Made by a program: the position numbers and the translations under genes. Shown here piece after piece: positions 9,352 through 20,755 of a stretch of DNA of 64,000 nt. How positions within the stretch are numbered: the first letter of the stretch is position 1; the number at the start of each line of letters is the position of its first letter. The DNA is from Lotus japonicus (taxonomy: Eukaryota > Streptophyta > Magnoliopsida > Fabales > Fabaceae). The DNA lies in contig NC_080042.1 in assembly GCF_012489685.1 (NCBI RefSeq), forward strand, positions 20,226,150 to 20,290,149, written 5' to 3'. The notes under the pieces were generated by a model that did no database searches, was not told where the DNA came from, and worked only from the letters and a program-made list of their open reading frames with translations.

Positions 9352-11130
9352 TTATGATCTTCCCTGCAAATACTCACGAGTAAGAAAATCAGGGAGAGAA
9401 TTGGTAGATCCTTTTATATATTCAATTTCAAAGTCAAAAACGCTTAAAATAGCTTGCCATCTGGCGAAGATATGTTTTGAAGCTAAGTTTTTGACATCTT
9501 TCTGAAGAATTTCTTTGGCAGATTTGCAGTCCACACGGACTAAGAATTTTTGATTAATTAAATCAGATTGAAATTTTGAAATAGACAAAACGATTGCTAA
9601 AACTTCTTTTTTGACAGTAGAATAATTCTGCTGAGCAGGGTTCCAATGTTTTGAAGTAAAAGCAATAATTTGTTCTTTGTCAAAAACCTTTTGTTTCAAA
9701 ATACCACCAAAGCCAATATCAGAGGCATCAGTTTCAATAATCTTGAAAGCTTGAGGATTTGGGAGATAAAGACAAGGGAGATTTTTGACACGCAGTTTGA
9801 TTTGTTTGACCACATTGGTATGAATATCAGACCAAGGTGGAGGATCCTTCTTGAGTCTATCATAAAGGGGTTTGATAATGGTGCTGAGTTGAGGACAGAA
9901 GTCCACAACATAATTGAGACATCCCAAGAATCTTTGCAATTGGGTTTTGTCTATGATTTGATCATGAAATTTATCAGTGAACTCAATGGCTCTATTGATT
10001 GGGATGATAGTTCCTTGATGAATATTGTGACCAAGGAATCTGATTTTGGTTTGGAACAAGCTGACCTTAGTTTTGGAAACTGCCAGACCATTCTTTTTTA
10101 TTACAGAGATAAAGGTATTGAGGTGTTTGAAGTGTTGATCTATGGTTTGAGAAAAGATCAGCACATCATCAATGTAGACAATGGTGAATTTGGAATAGGG
10201 ATTGAAGATTTCGTTCATTATCCTTTGAAATTCAGAAGGGGCATTCTTTAGCCCAAAAGGCATAACATTCCACTCATATTGTCCAAAAGGGACAGTAAAA
10301 GAAGTTTTATACCTATCCTTTTCCTGTAATTGGATTTGCCAGAATCCAGATTTCATGTCGAATTTTGAAAAGATCTTAGCATTATGAAGTCTAGCTAGGA
10401 GATCTTTCTTGTTGGGAATAGGATATCTAATCCAACAAAGAGCTTGATTGAGGGGTTTGTAGTTGATGACCAGCCTAGGGGTTCCACGTTCTATCTCAGC
10501 TTGTTTGTTGACATAGAAGGCTGCACAGGACCAAGGGCTCTTACTCCTGCGAATAAGTTTTTTCTCAAGAAGATCATTGATTTCTTTTTGGCAAAAATGA
10601 AGAAGTTCTTCATTCATTTGGATGGGTCTAGCTTTGGTTGGGATTTGTTTGTCAGAAAAATCTTTTTCATAAGGAAGTTCCACCATATGGCTCTTCCTTT
10701 CCCAAAAGGCGTTGGGTAGATCAGAACAGATGTTGGATTGAATATTTTCCAAAATATTCTTATTCCTTGATTTGACAGAGGTTTGTTGTAATTGAACTTC
10801 AATGTTCTTGTAAGAGATTTCATCCTTGAGGAAGTTGATTTGCTTCTCCTTGTAAGATATAACATTCAAGGTTTTATCAAAGGGAGGTTCAGAGAATTTG
10901 AACAGAATTGGCTGCCCAAGGTGCTGGACAGTGATGCCTTCCACGTCAGTATTATAGGGAAAGAGCTTCTTAATGAAAGGAGTCCCTATAATGACTTTTT
11001 GGCTAAGATTTCTGACTAACAGGAAAGGAGTTTCGATTTCAAGGCTACCATTTTTGATAATGGCTGATGGGATTTTATACTTGATGATTAATCTAGAACC
11101 TTCAGCAGCACTGAGTTTCTCAGTTGTTTT
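9352..11130 (-). pseudogene. Viral pol, minus copy: protease tail, reverse transcriptase and RNase H, 5'-truncated
   Basis: The frame is open for 593 codons from the inversion junction to a TAA at 9354-9352. It lacks the protease active site, which lies upstream of the break. Order: end of protease; RT palm with the YIDD motif (complement of 10165-10176); RNase H with the ETDASDIGFGG block near 9720. It has no start codon of its own and no coat region. It is better kept than the plus copy, which has three stops in the same stretch. The enzyme family is clear; as it stands the copy is a fragment. Confidence 0.85.
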
Positions 11131-11134
11131 TCAA
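11126..11134. other. Head-to-head inversion junction between two viral copies
   Basis: Left of about 11130 the sequence is the complement of the protease region (plus-copy position about 12775). Right of it, plus-strand coat-protein sequence begins abruptly. The run tttttcaa is compatible with both sides, which suggests end joining through microhomology. Confidence 0.75.
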
Positions 11135-14100
11135 AACGAGTATGCCAACAATGTCTATGAATGGAATATTGATGGTGAAAACGAGTATGGCATCACCAAA
11201 ATCCTCCAAAATATGACCATGGTGGCCACAGCCTATGTTACCGCCAATAGTTGTCCTGAATCTCTTATTGTCGAAGTCTTGGTTGTTGGTTTCTGTGGCC
11301 AGCTCAAAGGATGGTGGGATAATTATCTCACTGAAGACGAGAAGAATCAGATTTTGACTGCAATCAAGACTGATGAAGAAGGTAATCCTATCATCGAAGA
11401 TGGCAAATTCATTCCTGATGCTGTCAACTCATTAATCTTTACCATAGCCCAACATTTTGTTGGAGATCCTTCCCTCATCAAGGATAGATCTGGTGATCTT
11501 TTATCCAATCTTAAGTGTAAATCTTTAGGTGATTTCAGATGGTATAAGGATACCTTCCTGACCAGGGTTTACACCCGTGAAGATAGTCAACAAGCCTTCT
11601 GGAAAGAGAAATTCCTAGCTGGTCTTCCTAAATCTTTTGGCGACAAAGTTCGAGAAAAACTTAGAAGCCAAAATCCGGGAGGAGAAATCCCATATCATAC
11701 CCTTAGTTATGGTCAGCTCATAGCTATCATTCAAAGAGTTGCTCTCAAAATCTGTCAAGGTGACAAAATTCAACAGCAACTCACTAAGGAGAAATCTCAG
11801 AATCGCAGAGATTTGGGTACCTTCTGCGAACAATTTGGAATTCAGGGTTGTCCCAAGAAACCTAAGCCCAGAAAGCATGATCCTCCTCCTAAACAACAAT
11901 GGAGGAAAAGATCTAGCAGAAACGATCATAGGAAGCCCAAACCTAGATCTAAACCTCATTCTGCTCAAATTCCCAAAAGCTCTCCTGAGACTAGACCCTC
12001 TCAAGGAAAAGATGTCACCTGCTATAACTGTGGCAAGCCTGGCCATATTAGCAGATATTGCAGACTCAAAAGAAGAATCTCTGAGCTTCATCTTGAACCT
12101 GAGATTGAAGACAAGATCAATAATCTTCTCATCCAAACCTCTGATGAAGAAGATTCTAATCCTTCGGACTCTGAGGTCTCTGAAGACCTAAATCAAATCC
12201 AGAATGATGATTCTCAATCATCATCTTCTATCAATACTTTGTCCATCAATACCTTGACCAATGAGCAAGATCTTCTCTTCAGGGCCATTAATTCTATCCC
12301 TGATCCCGAAGAAAAGAAAATCTATTTGGAACGCCTCAGATCTACTCTTGAAGATAGGCCTCCCAAAAGTCCCATTACTACCAATAAATTCAATCTCAGA
12401 GACACTTTCAAACGTCTTGAAAAATCTACTGTCAAGCCGGTCACTATTCAAGACCTTCAATTTGAGATCGATACTCTGAAAGTAGAAGTCAAAAGTCTCA
12501 AACAAATCCAAAGAAGTCAGCAGCTTATCTTAGATAAACTGACTAAAGATTACGAGGATGATAGTTCTTCTATACCTGATTCCAATCTTGTCCCTAACGA
12601 CAATTGCAATGACTTTTTGGAAGTTATTAACCAAGTTATCATCCAGAAATTCTATGTCCACATCAAAATCCTTATAAGAGATTTTGTTCTAGAAATTCCT
12701 GCTCTCTTTGATACTGGGGCTGATTCCAGTTGTATTTCTGAGGGACTTATTCCCACCAGATATTTTGAAAAAACAACTGAGAAACTCAGTGCTGCTGAAG
12801 GTTCTAGATTAATCATCAAGTATAAAATCCCATCAGCCATTATCAAAAATGGTAGCCTTGAAATCGAAACTCCTTTCCTGTTAGTCAGAAATCTTAGCCA
12901 AAAAGTCATTATAGGGACTCCTTTCATTAAGAAGCTCTTTCCCTATAATACTGACGTGGAAGGCATCACTGTCCAGCACCTTGGGCAGCCAATTCTGTTC
13001 AAATTCTCTGAACCTCCCTTTGATAAAACCTTGAATGTTATATCTTACAAGGAGAAGCAAATCAACTTCCTCAAGGAAGAAATCTCTTACAAGAACATTG
13101 AAGTTCAATTACAACAAACCTCTGTCAAATCAAGGATTGAGAATATTTTGGAAAATATTCAATCCAACATCTGTTTTGATCTACCCAACGCCTTTTGGGA
13201 AAGGAAGAGCCATATGGTGGAACTTCCTTATGAAAAAGATTTTTCTGACAAACAAATCCCAACCAAAGCTAGACCCATCCAAATGAATGAAGAACTTCTT
13301 CATTTTTGCCAAAAAGAAATCAATGATCTTCTTGAGAAAAAACTTATTCGCAGGAGTAAGAGCCCTTGGTCCTGTGCACCCTTCTATGTCAACAAACAAG
13401 CTGAGATAGAACGTGGAACCCCTAGGCTGGTCATCAACTACAAACCCCTCAATCAAGCTCTTTGTTAGATTAGATATCCTATTCCCAACAAGAAAGATCT
13501 CCTAGCTAGACTTCATGATGCTAAGATCTTTTCAAAATTCGACATGAAATCTGGATTCTGGCAAATCCAATTACAGGAAAAGGATAGGTATAAAACTGTT
13601 TTTACTGTCCCTTTTGGACAATATGAGTGGAATGTTATGCCTTTTGGGCTAAAGAACGCCCCTTCTGAATTTCAAAGGATTATGAACGAAATCTTCAATC
13701 CCTATTCCAAATTCAGCATTGTCTACATTGATGATGTGCTGATCTTTTCTCAAACTATAGATCAACACTTCAAACACCTCAATACCTTTATCTCTGTAAT
13801 CAAAAGGAATGGTCTGGCAGTTTCCAAAACTAAGGTCAGCTTGTTCCAAACCAAAATCAAATTCCTTGGTCACAATATTCATCAAGGAACTATCCTCCCA
13901 ATAAATAGAGCCATTGAGTTCACTGATAAATTTCCTGATCAAATCATAGACAAAACCCAATTGCAAAGATTCTAGGGATGTCTCAATTATGTTGCGGACT
14001 TCTGTCCTCAACTCAGCACCATTATCAAACCCCTTCATGATAGACTCAAGAAGGATCCTCCACCTTGGTCTGATATTCATACAAATGTGGTCAAACAAAT

Positions 14101-14548
14101 CAAACTGCGTGTCAAAAATCTCCCTTGTCTTTATCTCCCAAATCCTCAAGCTTTTAAGATTATTGAAACTGATGCCTCTGATATTGGCTTTGGTGGTATT
14201 TTGAAACAAAAGGTTTTTGACAAAGAACAAATTATTGCTTTTACTTCAAAACATTGGAACCCTGCTCAGCAGAATTATTCTACTGTCAAAAAAGAAGTTT
14301 AAGCAATCGTTTTGTCTATTTCAAAATTTCAATCTGATTTAATTAATCAAAAATTCTTAGTCCGTGTGGACTGCAAATCTGCCAAAGAAATTCTTCAAAA
14401 AGATGTAAAAAACTTAGCTTCAAAACATATCTTCGCCAGATGGCAAGCTATTTTAAGCGTTTTTGACTTTGAAATTGAATATATAAAAGGATCTACCAAT
14501 TCTCTCCCTGATTTTCTTACTCGTGAGTATTTGCAGGGAAGATCATAA
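11131..14548 (+). pseudogene. Viral polyprotein, plus copy: coat, zinc knuckle, protease, RT, RNase H; three in-frame stops
   Basis: Starts inside the coat-protein-like region, which contains a GQLKGWWDN motif. Then come a basic Lys/Arg/Pro stretch, a CCHC knuckle CYNCGKPGHISRYC (12020-12061), an acidic/Ser linker, a likely coiled coil (about 12465-12545), the aspartic protease motif DTGAD (12710-12724), RT with YIDD (13723-13734) and RNase H with the DAS motif near 14170. The true stop is TAA at 14546-14548. The same frame is broken by TAG at 13466-13468, TAG at 13973-13975 and TAA at 14300-14302, the first between protease and the RT palm. The movement-protein domain and coat N-terminus are absent. 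Inactive copy. Confidence 0.88.
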
Positions 14549-14549
14549 G

Positions 14550-15509
14550 ATGTCCTCCAGAGGAGGATCCTCCTCCTCCCGAGGAAGAGGAAAAGGCAAA
14601 GGCAAGAGCCAAGGTATTATTATCTCTGACTCTTTAATCTTATCTGGGCCCACTGCCCATCAATCAGGACCCACTGTCCAAAAAACTGAGCCCACTGCTC
14701 AAGCCCAATCTCCTCAACCCAAACAAACCAAAGCAGATTATGCTTTGCCAATTGAGACCCTTCTTGCTTTTCAACAATCAGGCCTGAACGAAGTTCCCCA
14801 AGGCCTTACCAAACTTCCAAAAAAGACTTGGGCTAGTTTCACTGAGGAAGATGCTGACCAAGATCTCCCATCTCTCCAATCCCTTATTGAGAAAACTAGT
14901 AACCTTGCAACTCATTCTGGAAAAAATCCTGTTGTTGCCCAATCTGGTCGACCTAACCCAAATTCTGGTTACTTGACCAAAACAATCTCCAAATTCCAAA
15001 CCTTGATTGAACCAGAATGGTGGGACCATTCAGGAGGTAACCTCGCCAATAAAATTGGTATTAAACTCTTCCCTGGTCATCTTGATCCAATCCACCCAAA
15101 TAAAACCCAGAGATTCTATGAGTTTATCTTGGTAGATACAAACAGTGTGGAAATCAAGCACTTTAGGGATAAAAATGACAACTCCCTAATTACCCATTCT
15201 ACACTCCAAATCCTCCGTGTCCTTCGTCCCACTGACTTTGGACCCAATCCAAACAACTACAGAAAATTTTCCCAGAATTTTGACCCAATAGGTTTTAATT
15301 ATTGGGATTACATCAAAGCTTGGGATTTTACAATCCTTGGCCTACAAAACCAAAATTTTAAACATTCTTGGCTCATTTACTTCAAATGGACCAACAAATA
15401 TTCTTTTCCAATTTGGTTTCATTCCTGGTGGGACTTCTTTGGACCAACTACTGAAATCTTCCCCCCTGAAGTCCTGGAGGGATACAATCTTTTCCTAAAA
15501 CATTGGAAC
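14550..15509 (+). pseudogene. Viral ORF2, plus copy, first 320 codons (split by element N)
   Basis: The ATG follows the pol TAA with one base between (TAAGATG). The basic, Ser-rich N-terminus is followed by Pro/Thr/Gln-rich sequence and a long Trp- and aromatic-rich region. The frame is open up to 15509, where element N starts; the remaining codons are at 36868-37320. So the gene was open until N inserted. Unlike the minus copy it has no internal deletion. Function not recognised. Confidence 0.8.
15505..15509. repeat. Target-site duplication of element N (left copy)
   Basis: ggaac here and ggaac at 36863-36867 flank N exactly. ORF2 reads through if N and one copy are ignored, which proves the insertion point. 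Confidence 0.93.
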
Positions 15510-16198
15510 TGTAAGACCCAAGTTTTTAAGCTTATGCCAAGTGAATAAAATTCCTATTCACGATTAGGTTTGATGTATCGTGAAGGAAAATCTGAACAAG
15601 AGTCTATCGAAAGGAATAAATTTATGAAGGTGAAAGTTCAGGAAAAGTCTGAGGATCGTATCGAAGTCGATAAAAGCTATAGCACGATCGTTATACGCTT
15701 AAACCTAGGGCAGAAACCCTAGTATATAGCTAGTTTTCACTTAAAGTCACGATGGAAATTAATTCCAAAAATCTTCAGAGAAATGTTAGAACTTCTCTTT
15801 TTCCATATATCACAATCGTTTCGAGGCGAAACTCTAGGATCTACGAACGTCCGATTCCAATCATCGGAAGTTTGCCGAAACCGAAACCCTGGTATTTCAA
15901 AACCCTAGAATCACCCGACGATGAAGACTTTTTCTATTCAGAGCTTCAAATGAAGATTCCACACGCGTACACCCATTTCTCTTGATGATTTCAATCTTTC
16001 TTCAGAAGGAAGTTTTCTATTCCGACATTCGATGCAAAATAGTTTTTACACCGACTTTGCATTAGCCACCTAAAATACAAGGAAACCTCTGTTGAGTTTT
16101 GGTATTATGTCGCCAAAACCTATCTTAGAATTCATGGAGAATGAAGCCGGAAAAATCAGATTCGCGAAACTTTCATTTTCCCGCGTTTTGCCAACCTC

Positions 16199-16206
16199 TA
16201 TATATA
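16199..16206 (+). promoter_or_regulatory. TATA box in the 5' LTR of element N
   Basis: CTCTATATATAGC context, 690 bp into the LTR, matching the A and C position; this copy would drive the element RNA. The other LTR has it at 32919-32926. Confidence 0.6.
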
Positions 16207-16794
16207 GCATTAAAAACAAGCCTCGAAAACCAAAAATCATACCGATATTTCTTTGAAGAATTAGAAGATTCAGCGGGGAGAATGTCGTGTCTAGAATACA
16301 TTGGAATCAGTAGGAAGAATCGGAAATCACTCTCAAATTTTTATCTTAACTCTATGAGCTAAATCCTCCGATATCTAAACAAATCTGTACCGGTTTACAA
16401 AATATCTTTTGAAAATATCTTTACAAAATATCTGTTCATCCTTATCCTATCTTTGATAAATATCTATTCATCCTTATCCGATCTTTGATAAATATCTACT
16501 CATTTCTTGGTTCATGGATCATTTTAATTTGTTCAAAGTGATCATAATTTATATTTTACTATTTCATAAGGTTCCTCATAATTTTTAGTATAGTTATATA
16601 TCCATTATCTATTTTTCTTTTAACTCCGTGAGCTAAATTCTTCAGTGTTTAAATCAATTTATACCAGTTTACAAAATATCTCCCTAAAATATCTATCCAT
16701 CCTATCCTCATTCTGTCGACATCTCTCTCTCTCATTACACTTTTTCTTCATTTTCTTCCTTGACCCATTTCCTACTTCTTCTTCTATATATATT

Positions 16795-17862
16795 ATGTCC
16801 CTTCTCCTTTCCTTTCTACTTCTTCTTCTGCTTATTTTCCAAAAGCTGCAGCAAACACCACCACCAACATATATCAATTTTATCTCCATTCTTTTCTTTT
16901 TCCAACGTGCACCACCAGCGCCCATTCCTTCTTTCTTCCTCCTTGGCAAGCACCCACACCACCATGGTACCTCTCACTCACGTCCCCTTCTCCCTCTCCA
17001 CGAGATGCCACCGCTGGCCACCATCACCATTTCTTCTTCCTCTCACCATGGACGAACCACCATGGCAGCACCCCAACCATCATCTTCTTCTCCATTCACT
17101 TGCAGCAGCTACACAACTCCATCCCCATCACCAAGCTTCTTATCTTCCACCATGAAACAACCATGGAAGCCAACCACCTCCACGGCCACTCCTCTTTCCT
17201 CATGGCCGAGTGCCACAACCACCACGAGACCACCACTCCTCCTCCTCATGACCGTAACAACCATGAGGAATCCAGCCTCCACCGTCCCTCCTTCTCCTTC
17301 ACGCACAAGCCACAAAGAAGCCATCACAAAGCTTCTTCTTATTTTCTCCAAGGAACCACCACCATGGATCATTTTTCTCCACCCAAAACAAAACACCAGC
17401 CATCACCACAAGCTTCTTTCTCCATGGCCAAAAGCACCACAACCATCTCCATGGAAGCAACGAAGACAACGTGAAACAGAACCAACGACGCCGTCGACAT
17501 CGCAAAACTTCAACCTTCGATTCCGGTGTGCTCGGACCTCCGTTCACGGCGAGGTTAGTACCGTTGGAACCCTTGCGGTGTCCACAACAAAACCCATATT
17601 CCGGATCGTCGTTCCGTCGTCGTCGACCGCCGCCGCTGCCGCCTTCGGGAGCTCTTTCCGGTCAACTCCGGCGACCGATGGAAAAACGGAGGATACTGCT
17701 ACGATCCTTGCTGTGAGGAGAGCAAACCACTATCTTCAATTTCGTATTTGGGTCATTTTATTTGACGACCCCGGCAACCACCGTCAACCTTCGGCTGAAC
17801 TTTCTGGGCAAACCGTCGACTCTTTGGGGAAACGGACTGCGCCGTTGAGTTTCTGGCCGTGA
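16795..17862 (+). CDS. Uncertain long ORF in the N LTR leader, Ser/Pro/Thr/His-rich
   Basis: 356 codons from ATG to TGA, open in both LTRs of N with a few substitutions. The protein would begin with a very hydrophobic stretch (MSLLLSFLLLLLLIF), followed by low-complexity Pro/Ser/Thr/His sequence. I recognise no domain. The DNA is strongly CT-rich, which makes stop codons rare, so the frame may be open by composition alone. It lies between the TATA box and the donor-like site, so it would be in the leader of the element RNA. It could also be a captured host 5' region. Most likely not a real gene. Confidence 0.2.
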   Translation: MSLLLSFLLLLLLIFQKLQQTPPPTYINFISILFFFQRAPPAPIPSFFLLGKHPHHHGTSHSRPLLPLHEMPPLATITISSSSHHGRTTMAAPQPSSSSPFTCSSYTTPSPSPSFLSSTMKQPWKPTTSTATPLSSWPSATTTTRPPLLLLMTVTTMRNPASTVPPSPSRTSHKEAITKLLLIFSKEPPPWIIFLHPKQNTSHHHKLLSPWPKAPQPSPWKQRRQRETEPTTPSTSQNFNLRFRCARTSVHGEVSTVGTLAVSTTKPIFRIVVPSSSTAAAAAFGSSFRSTPATDGKTEDTATILAVRRANHYLQFRIWVILFDDPGNHRQPSAELSGQTVDSLGKRTAPLSFWP

Positions 17863-18091
17863 AAGGATGAAGGAACAACCTTCCTTTGTGTCTCCGGCGA
17901 CAATTTCTCCGTCAGCCCCGCGAGCCGCAACTTTCTCCGGCGACACTTCGCCGACAAGTTTCTAAAACTTGATTTTCGTACGATGAACGGAAGCACCTTG
18001 CATCGAAGCTACACAATGGAAGGAATCGAGCCGACGTAGGCAAACAAAGATGTAATCGGATCGGAGTTGCACCTTAGTATGGAAATTTGCT

Positions 18092-18099
18092 AAGGTAAG
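18092..18099 (+). promoter_or_regulatory. Conserved 5' splice-donor-like site in the N 5' LTR
   Basis: AAG|GTAAGG followed by gcaacttacc, at the position matching 4256 in A. Paired with the acceptor-like site at 20273 it would remove about 2.2 kb, including the minisatellite and the primer site. Confidence 0.4.
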
Positions 18100-18904
18100 G
18101 GCAACTTACCTTGCTAGTTAATGCTTTAGGTGTCGATGAATTCAACTTGATTTATTGTTTATGCACTTGTTAGTGTTTGACTGGTAAAATGTTTTCTGAG
18201 GCTTCGGCTGACAATGTAGATGATGCATCTACTACTATGTTTTTGATGATTGACTTGCATGCTATGTGCTATGTGGGTAATCTAGGATGTGTAGTGCATG
18301 CTTTATATGCTAAGTGCTACCTGTTTATTCTGAGATGCATTGATATATGACATGATTGATGACTGTGATGATTTAACTATGTCTTGCACTCATATCTGTG
18401 ATTCTGAGTAGCGAGAATAGCGGGCAGGTCATGCCGATTTTATTTAGAGAGTTTTGAGAAAGTTTGATAGGACGAATGAGATTCGGGCCTTGTTATGGTT
18501 TTCATGGATCGAGACATTCTCTTGAGTCATTGGGGATTAGGTGATCCCGAGAACTTATAAGATTTCGCGATAAGACAAAAAGGATATTATTTTGAAGAGA
18601 AAACTCATAAGACATTAAACAACCTCTAAATCTTCAAATAATGATAATAAACTCGAAAGGAAGCTCAGGAGGAAGATCGTAGTTTTGGAAAACGAGAAGT
18701 GCCGTCGGATCCAAGTGTTGAGAAAGTTGAGAAGTTTTGAGTATGTTGATACTCTTGTGCTGTGGGAGCAGTTATGTCGTTGGGCAATCCGAGGGATAAG
18801 CCGGGAAATTGATAGTTTCCGAGTATGTCGATACTCTTTGCTCGCTGAGCAGTTTTTGACCATCGGATGGAGATGCGTCGGATGATTTGGAGATCATCAT
18901 GAGA

Positions 18905-19076
18905 TACAGTTTATGCCTTCGGGTACAGTTATGCCTTCGGGTACAGTTTATGCCTTCGGGTACAGTTTATGCCTTCGGGTACAGTTTATGCCTTCGGGTA
19001 CAGTTATGCCTTCGGGTACAGTTTATGCCTTCGGGTACAGTTTATGCCTTCGGGTACAGTTTATACCTTCGGGTAA
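18905..19076 (+). repeat. TTCG-loop minisatellite, 9 units (N 5' LTR)
   Basis: Nine tandem 18-19 bp units (tatgccttcgggtacagt). Each contains CC-TTCG-GG with a 4-bp stem, which is the very stable UUCG tetraloop in RNA. The other LTR of the same element has 12 units (35630-35846). Confidence 0.88.
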
Positions 19077-20069
19077 TTCGGACATCGACGGGGGATATGA
19101 TCGACCGTGAGGTTAGGATCGACCTGTTGATTGTCGGGCATGGCGGAGGGAAAAGTCGACCCGCAGATTTAGGACTGATCCGGCTATGTCAAGGTGGTAA
19201 GTGACAGTCGAGGGTTATGGTCGACACAATGCCAGTGTTAGGACCGACTCGATCGTGCCCAGCCTACTTCTTCTGAAATCGTCGAGATTGACGTTGCATT
19301 GACATATCATGCACTCTAATTATGTTCGTTATGTGTTTTGATGAGTAGTTGTTGATAAATATCGTTACGTGCTTTGATGATTGAATTGTATAAGAGATTT
19401 GATAACATGCTATGTTTAAACCTTAGGGTAGACAATGCAAAACTTATATGTATACATACAACATATATATATATACCCCTTATACTTTACCTGTTGTCTT
19501 GTATTCTCTATGCTATATTCCGTAAGTTGACCCTTGCATGTGCTACCTGTGTTTGGGGGGCTATGTATGCCCTTTTTGTCAGATGTCGTCGATGGATTCT
19601 TTCGTGATTCTTCGTCGTTCGGGGAAGACCCGGAGCGAAATGACTACTACTGAGCCTTCGACGTGGACCCGGACTTCATGCATGACCAGATGAGAGTCAA
19701 TGATGGAAGTATGGGGGATGGGTGTTTAGAGTCTACTAAGGTTGGGTGTTAGTGTCATAGCTCTGACTTATTCTTATTTTTGAGGGCTTGTGCTGCTGAC
19801 ACTTGACCTATCCTTTTGGGATTGTACATTTTGCCTACGGGCGTTACTTTCTTTTACTTTCCGTCACTGGAGGTTTGCTCGTGACGTGGTTTACTAGTTA
19901 CAGCGGGGGCTGTATTTATAATATATATTAGTTCTGTTATCTTTCGTTGGGAGTTTATTTCTTTCAGTCTCTGATGGTATTATTGAGAAAAAAAAAATAT
20001 TCACGTTTTCCGCATTAAGTTTATTTTTGGATACTAAAGTGACGCCACCGAAATCGGGGTGTTACATTG

Positions 20070-20081
20070 TGGTATCAGAGC
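20070..20081 (+). other. Primer-binding site of element N
   Basis: TGGTATCAGAGC, three bases after the 5' LTR end at 20066. Confidence 0.92.
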
Positions 20082-20247
20082 TTGTCGAGTCTTTCGGGAG
20101 TCTTTGGGGAATAGGTCTTCTGTGCTAGGTTGTGTGACTCTGCAAAGAGTGAAAATTGATTGTCTGCAAGCGATTTTTCGCTTAGAATTGATTGAAGTTA
20201 TTGCTTAATCATATTGTATAGCATGTTAGATGTTATCTTATGATGAG

Positions 20248-20273
20248 TACTAACTGTTTGATTGACTTAACAG
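20248..20273 (+). promoter_or_regulatory. TACTAAC branch box and acceptor-like site in element N
   Basis: TACTAAC (20248-20254) and AACAG ending at 20273 are kept, although the gag ATG that followed them has been deleted. Confidence 0.4.
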
Positions 20274-20376
20274 AACCTAGATGTTATCCTAGGAATGGAT
20301 TAGTTGTCCCACTATCATTGTCTTTTGGACTGCAACCGAATAAGAGATTTAGTGGTGTTAGCATTTACGATTGTAG

Positions 20377-20755
20377 TTTTTTTTTTGAGAAGCAACTGAA
20401 TATTTATATAGATAATGAAGAATAAAAGTCATGAGAACAATCCTCTCATGTGGACAAAAAGTCTCAAACTGCTAGAAAGATGTGGTAAAAGAACGGCCAA
20501 GGAGAAAGCCTCATCAAAACCTCTCCAAGGGAAAACCCAAAGGGAAAAAACCCAAGGAGAGGAAAAAGAGTACTTTAACCAAGGCAACCAACCACCAACC
20601 AGAAAACGCAAGCAGTATAGAGATAACTTTGTAAAATAAAATACAAGAACCCACAAACTAATACAGCAGACTAGAAAAGTAAGGAAGAGCTAATAGATAA
20701 TAAAAGCAAATTCCTCTCTGGTTCATCACTACTCTTGCCTTGAAGAAGATAAGCC
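20377..20755 (-). mobile_element. 5'-truncated poly(A) retroposon (LINE-type) in element N
   Basis: A 379-bp insert begins with ten T (poly(A) on the minus strand). It is flanked by a perfect 17-bp duplication, agcatttacgattgtag, at 20360-20376 and 20756-20772. Elements A and C lack the insert at the same place. A variable-length long duplication plus a poly(A) tail is the mark of target-primed reverse transcription. I see no Pol III A or B box in the sense strand, so a truncated LINE is more likely than a SINE. Confidence 0.8.

Larger units (their letters stand above)
15510..20066 (+). mobile_element. 5' LTR of element N (4557 bp)
   Basis: TGTAAGACCC to GGTGTTACA. It follows the A and C LTRs up to the TATA box. 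Then comes a lineage-specific block of about 1.8 kb (pyrimidine-rich, then GC-rich) up to the donor-like site at 18095, about 1 kb longer than the same interval in A and C. It rejoins the family sequence after that. Compared with the other LTR it lacks about 18 bp near 16037, has 9 instead of 12 minisatellite units and lacks a short duplication seen near 35925-36005. Confidence 0.92.

Noticed and set aside
9670..10251. 193-codon plus-strand frame opposite viral RT, and its twin at 13649-14230
   Set aside because: Antisense shadow of the reverse transcriptase in both copies.
10973..11130. Start of a single long plus-strand frame crossing the viral inversion
   Set aside because: The first 50 or so codons are the antisense of the protease region; real plus-strand viral coding begins at 11131.
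11615..12136. Long minus-strand frame opposite the viral coat region
   Set aside because: It is a shadow of the coat/zinc-knuckle frame with no conserved motif.
17100..17474. His/Thr-rich and antisense Gly/Val-rich frames in the N LTR
   Set aside because: Overlapping low-complexity frames produced by CT-rich composition.
20377..20755. SINE with internal Pol III promoter
   Set aside because: No box A or box B found at the 5' end of the sense strand; a truncated LINE-type retroposon fits better.
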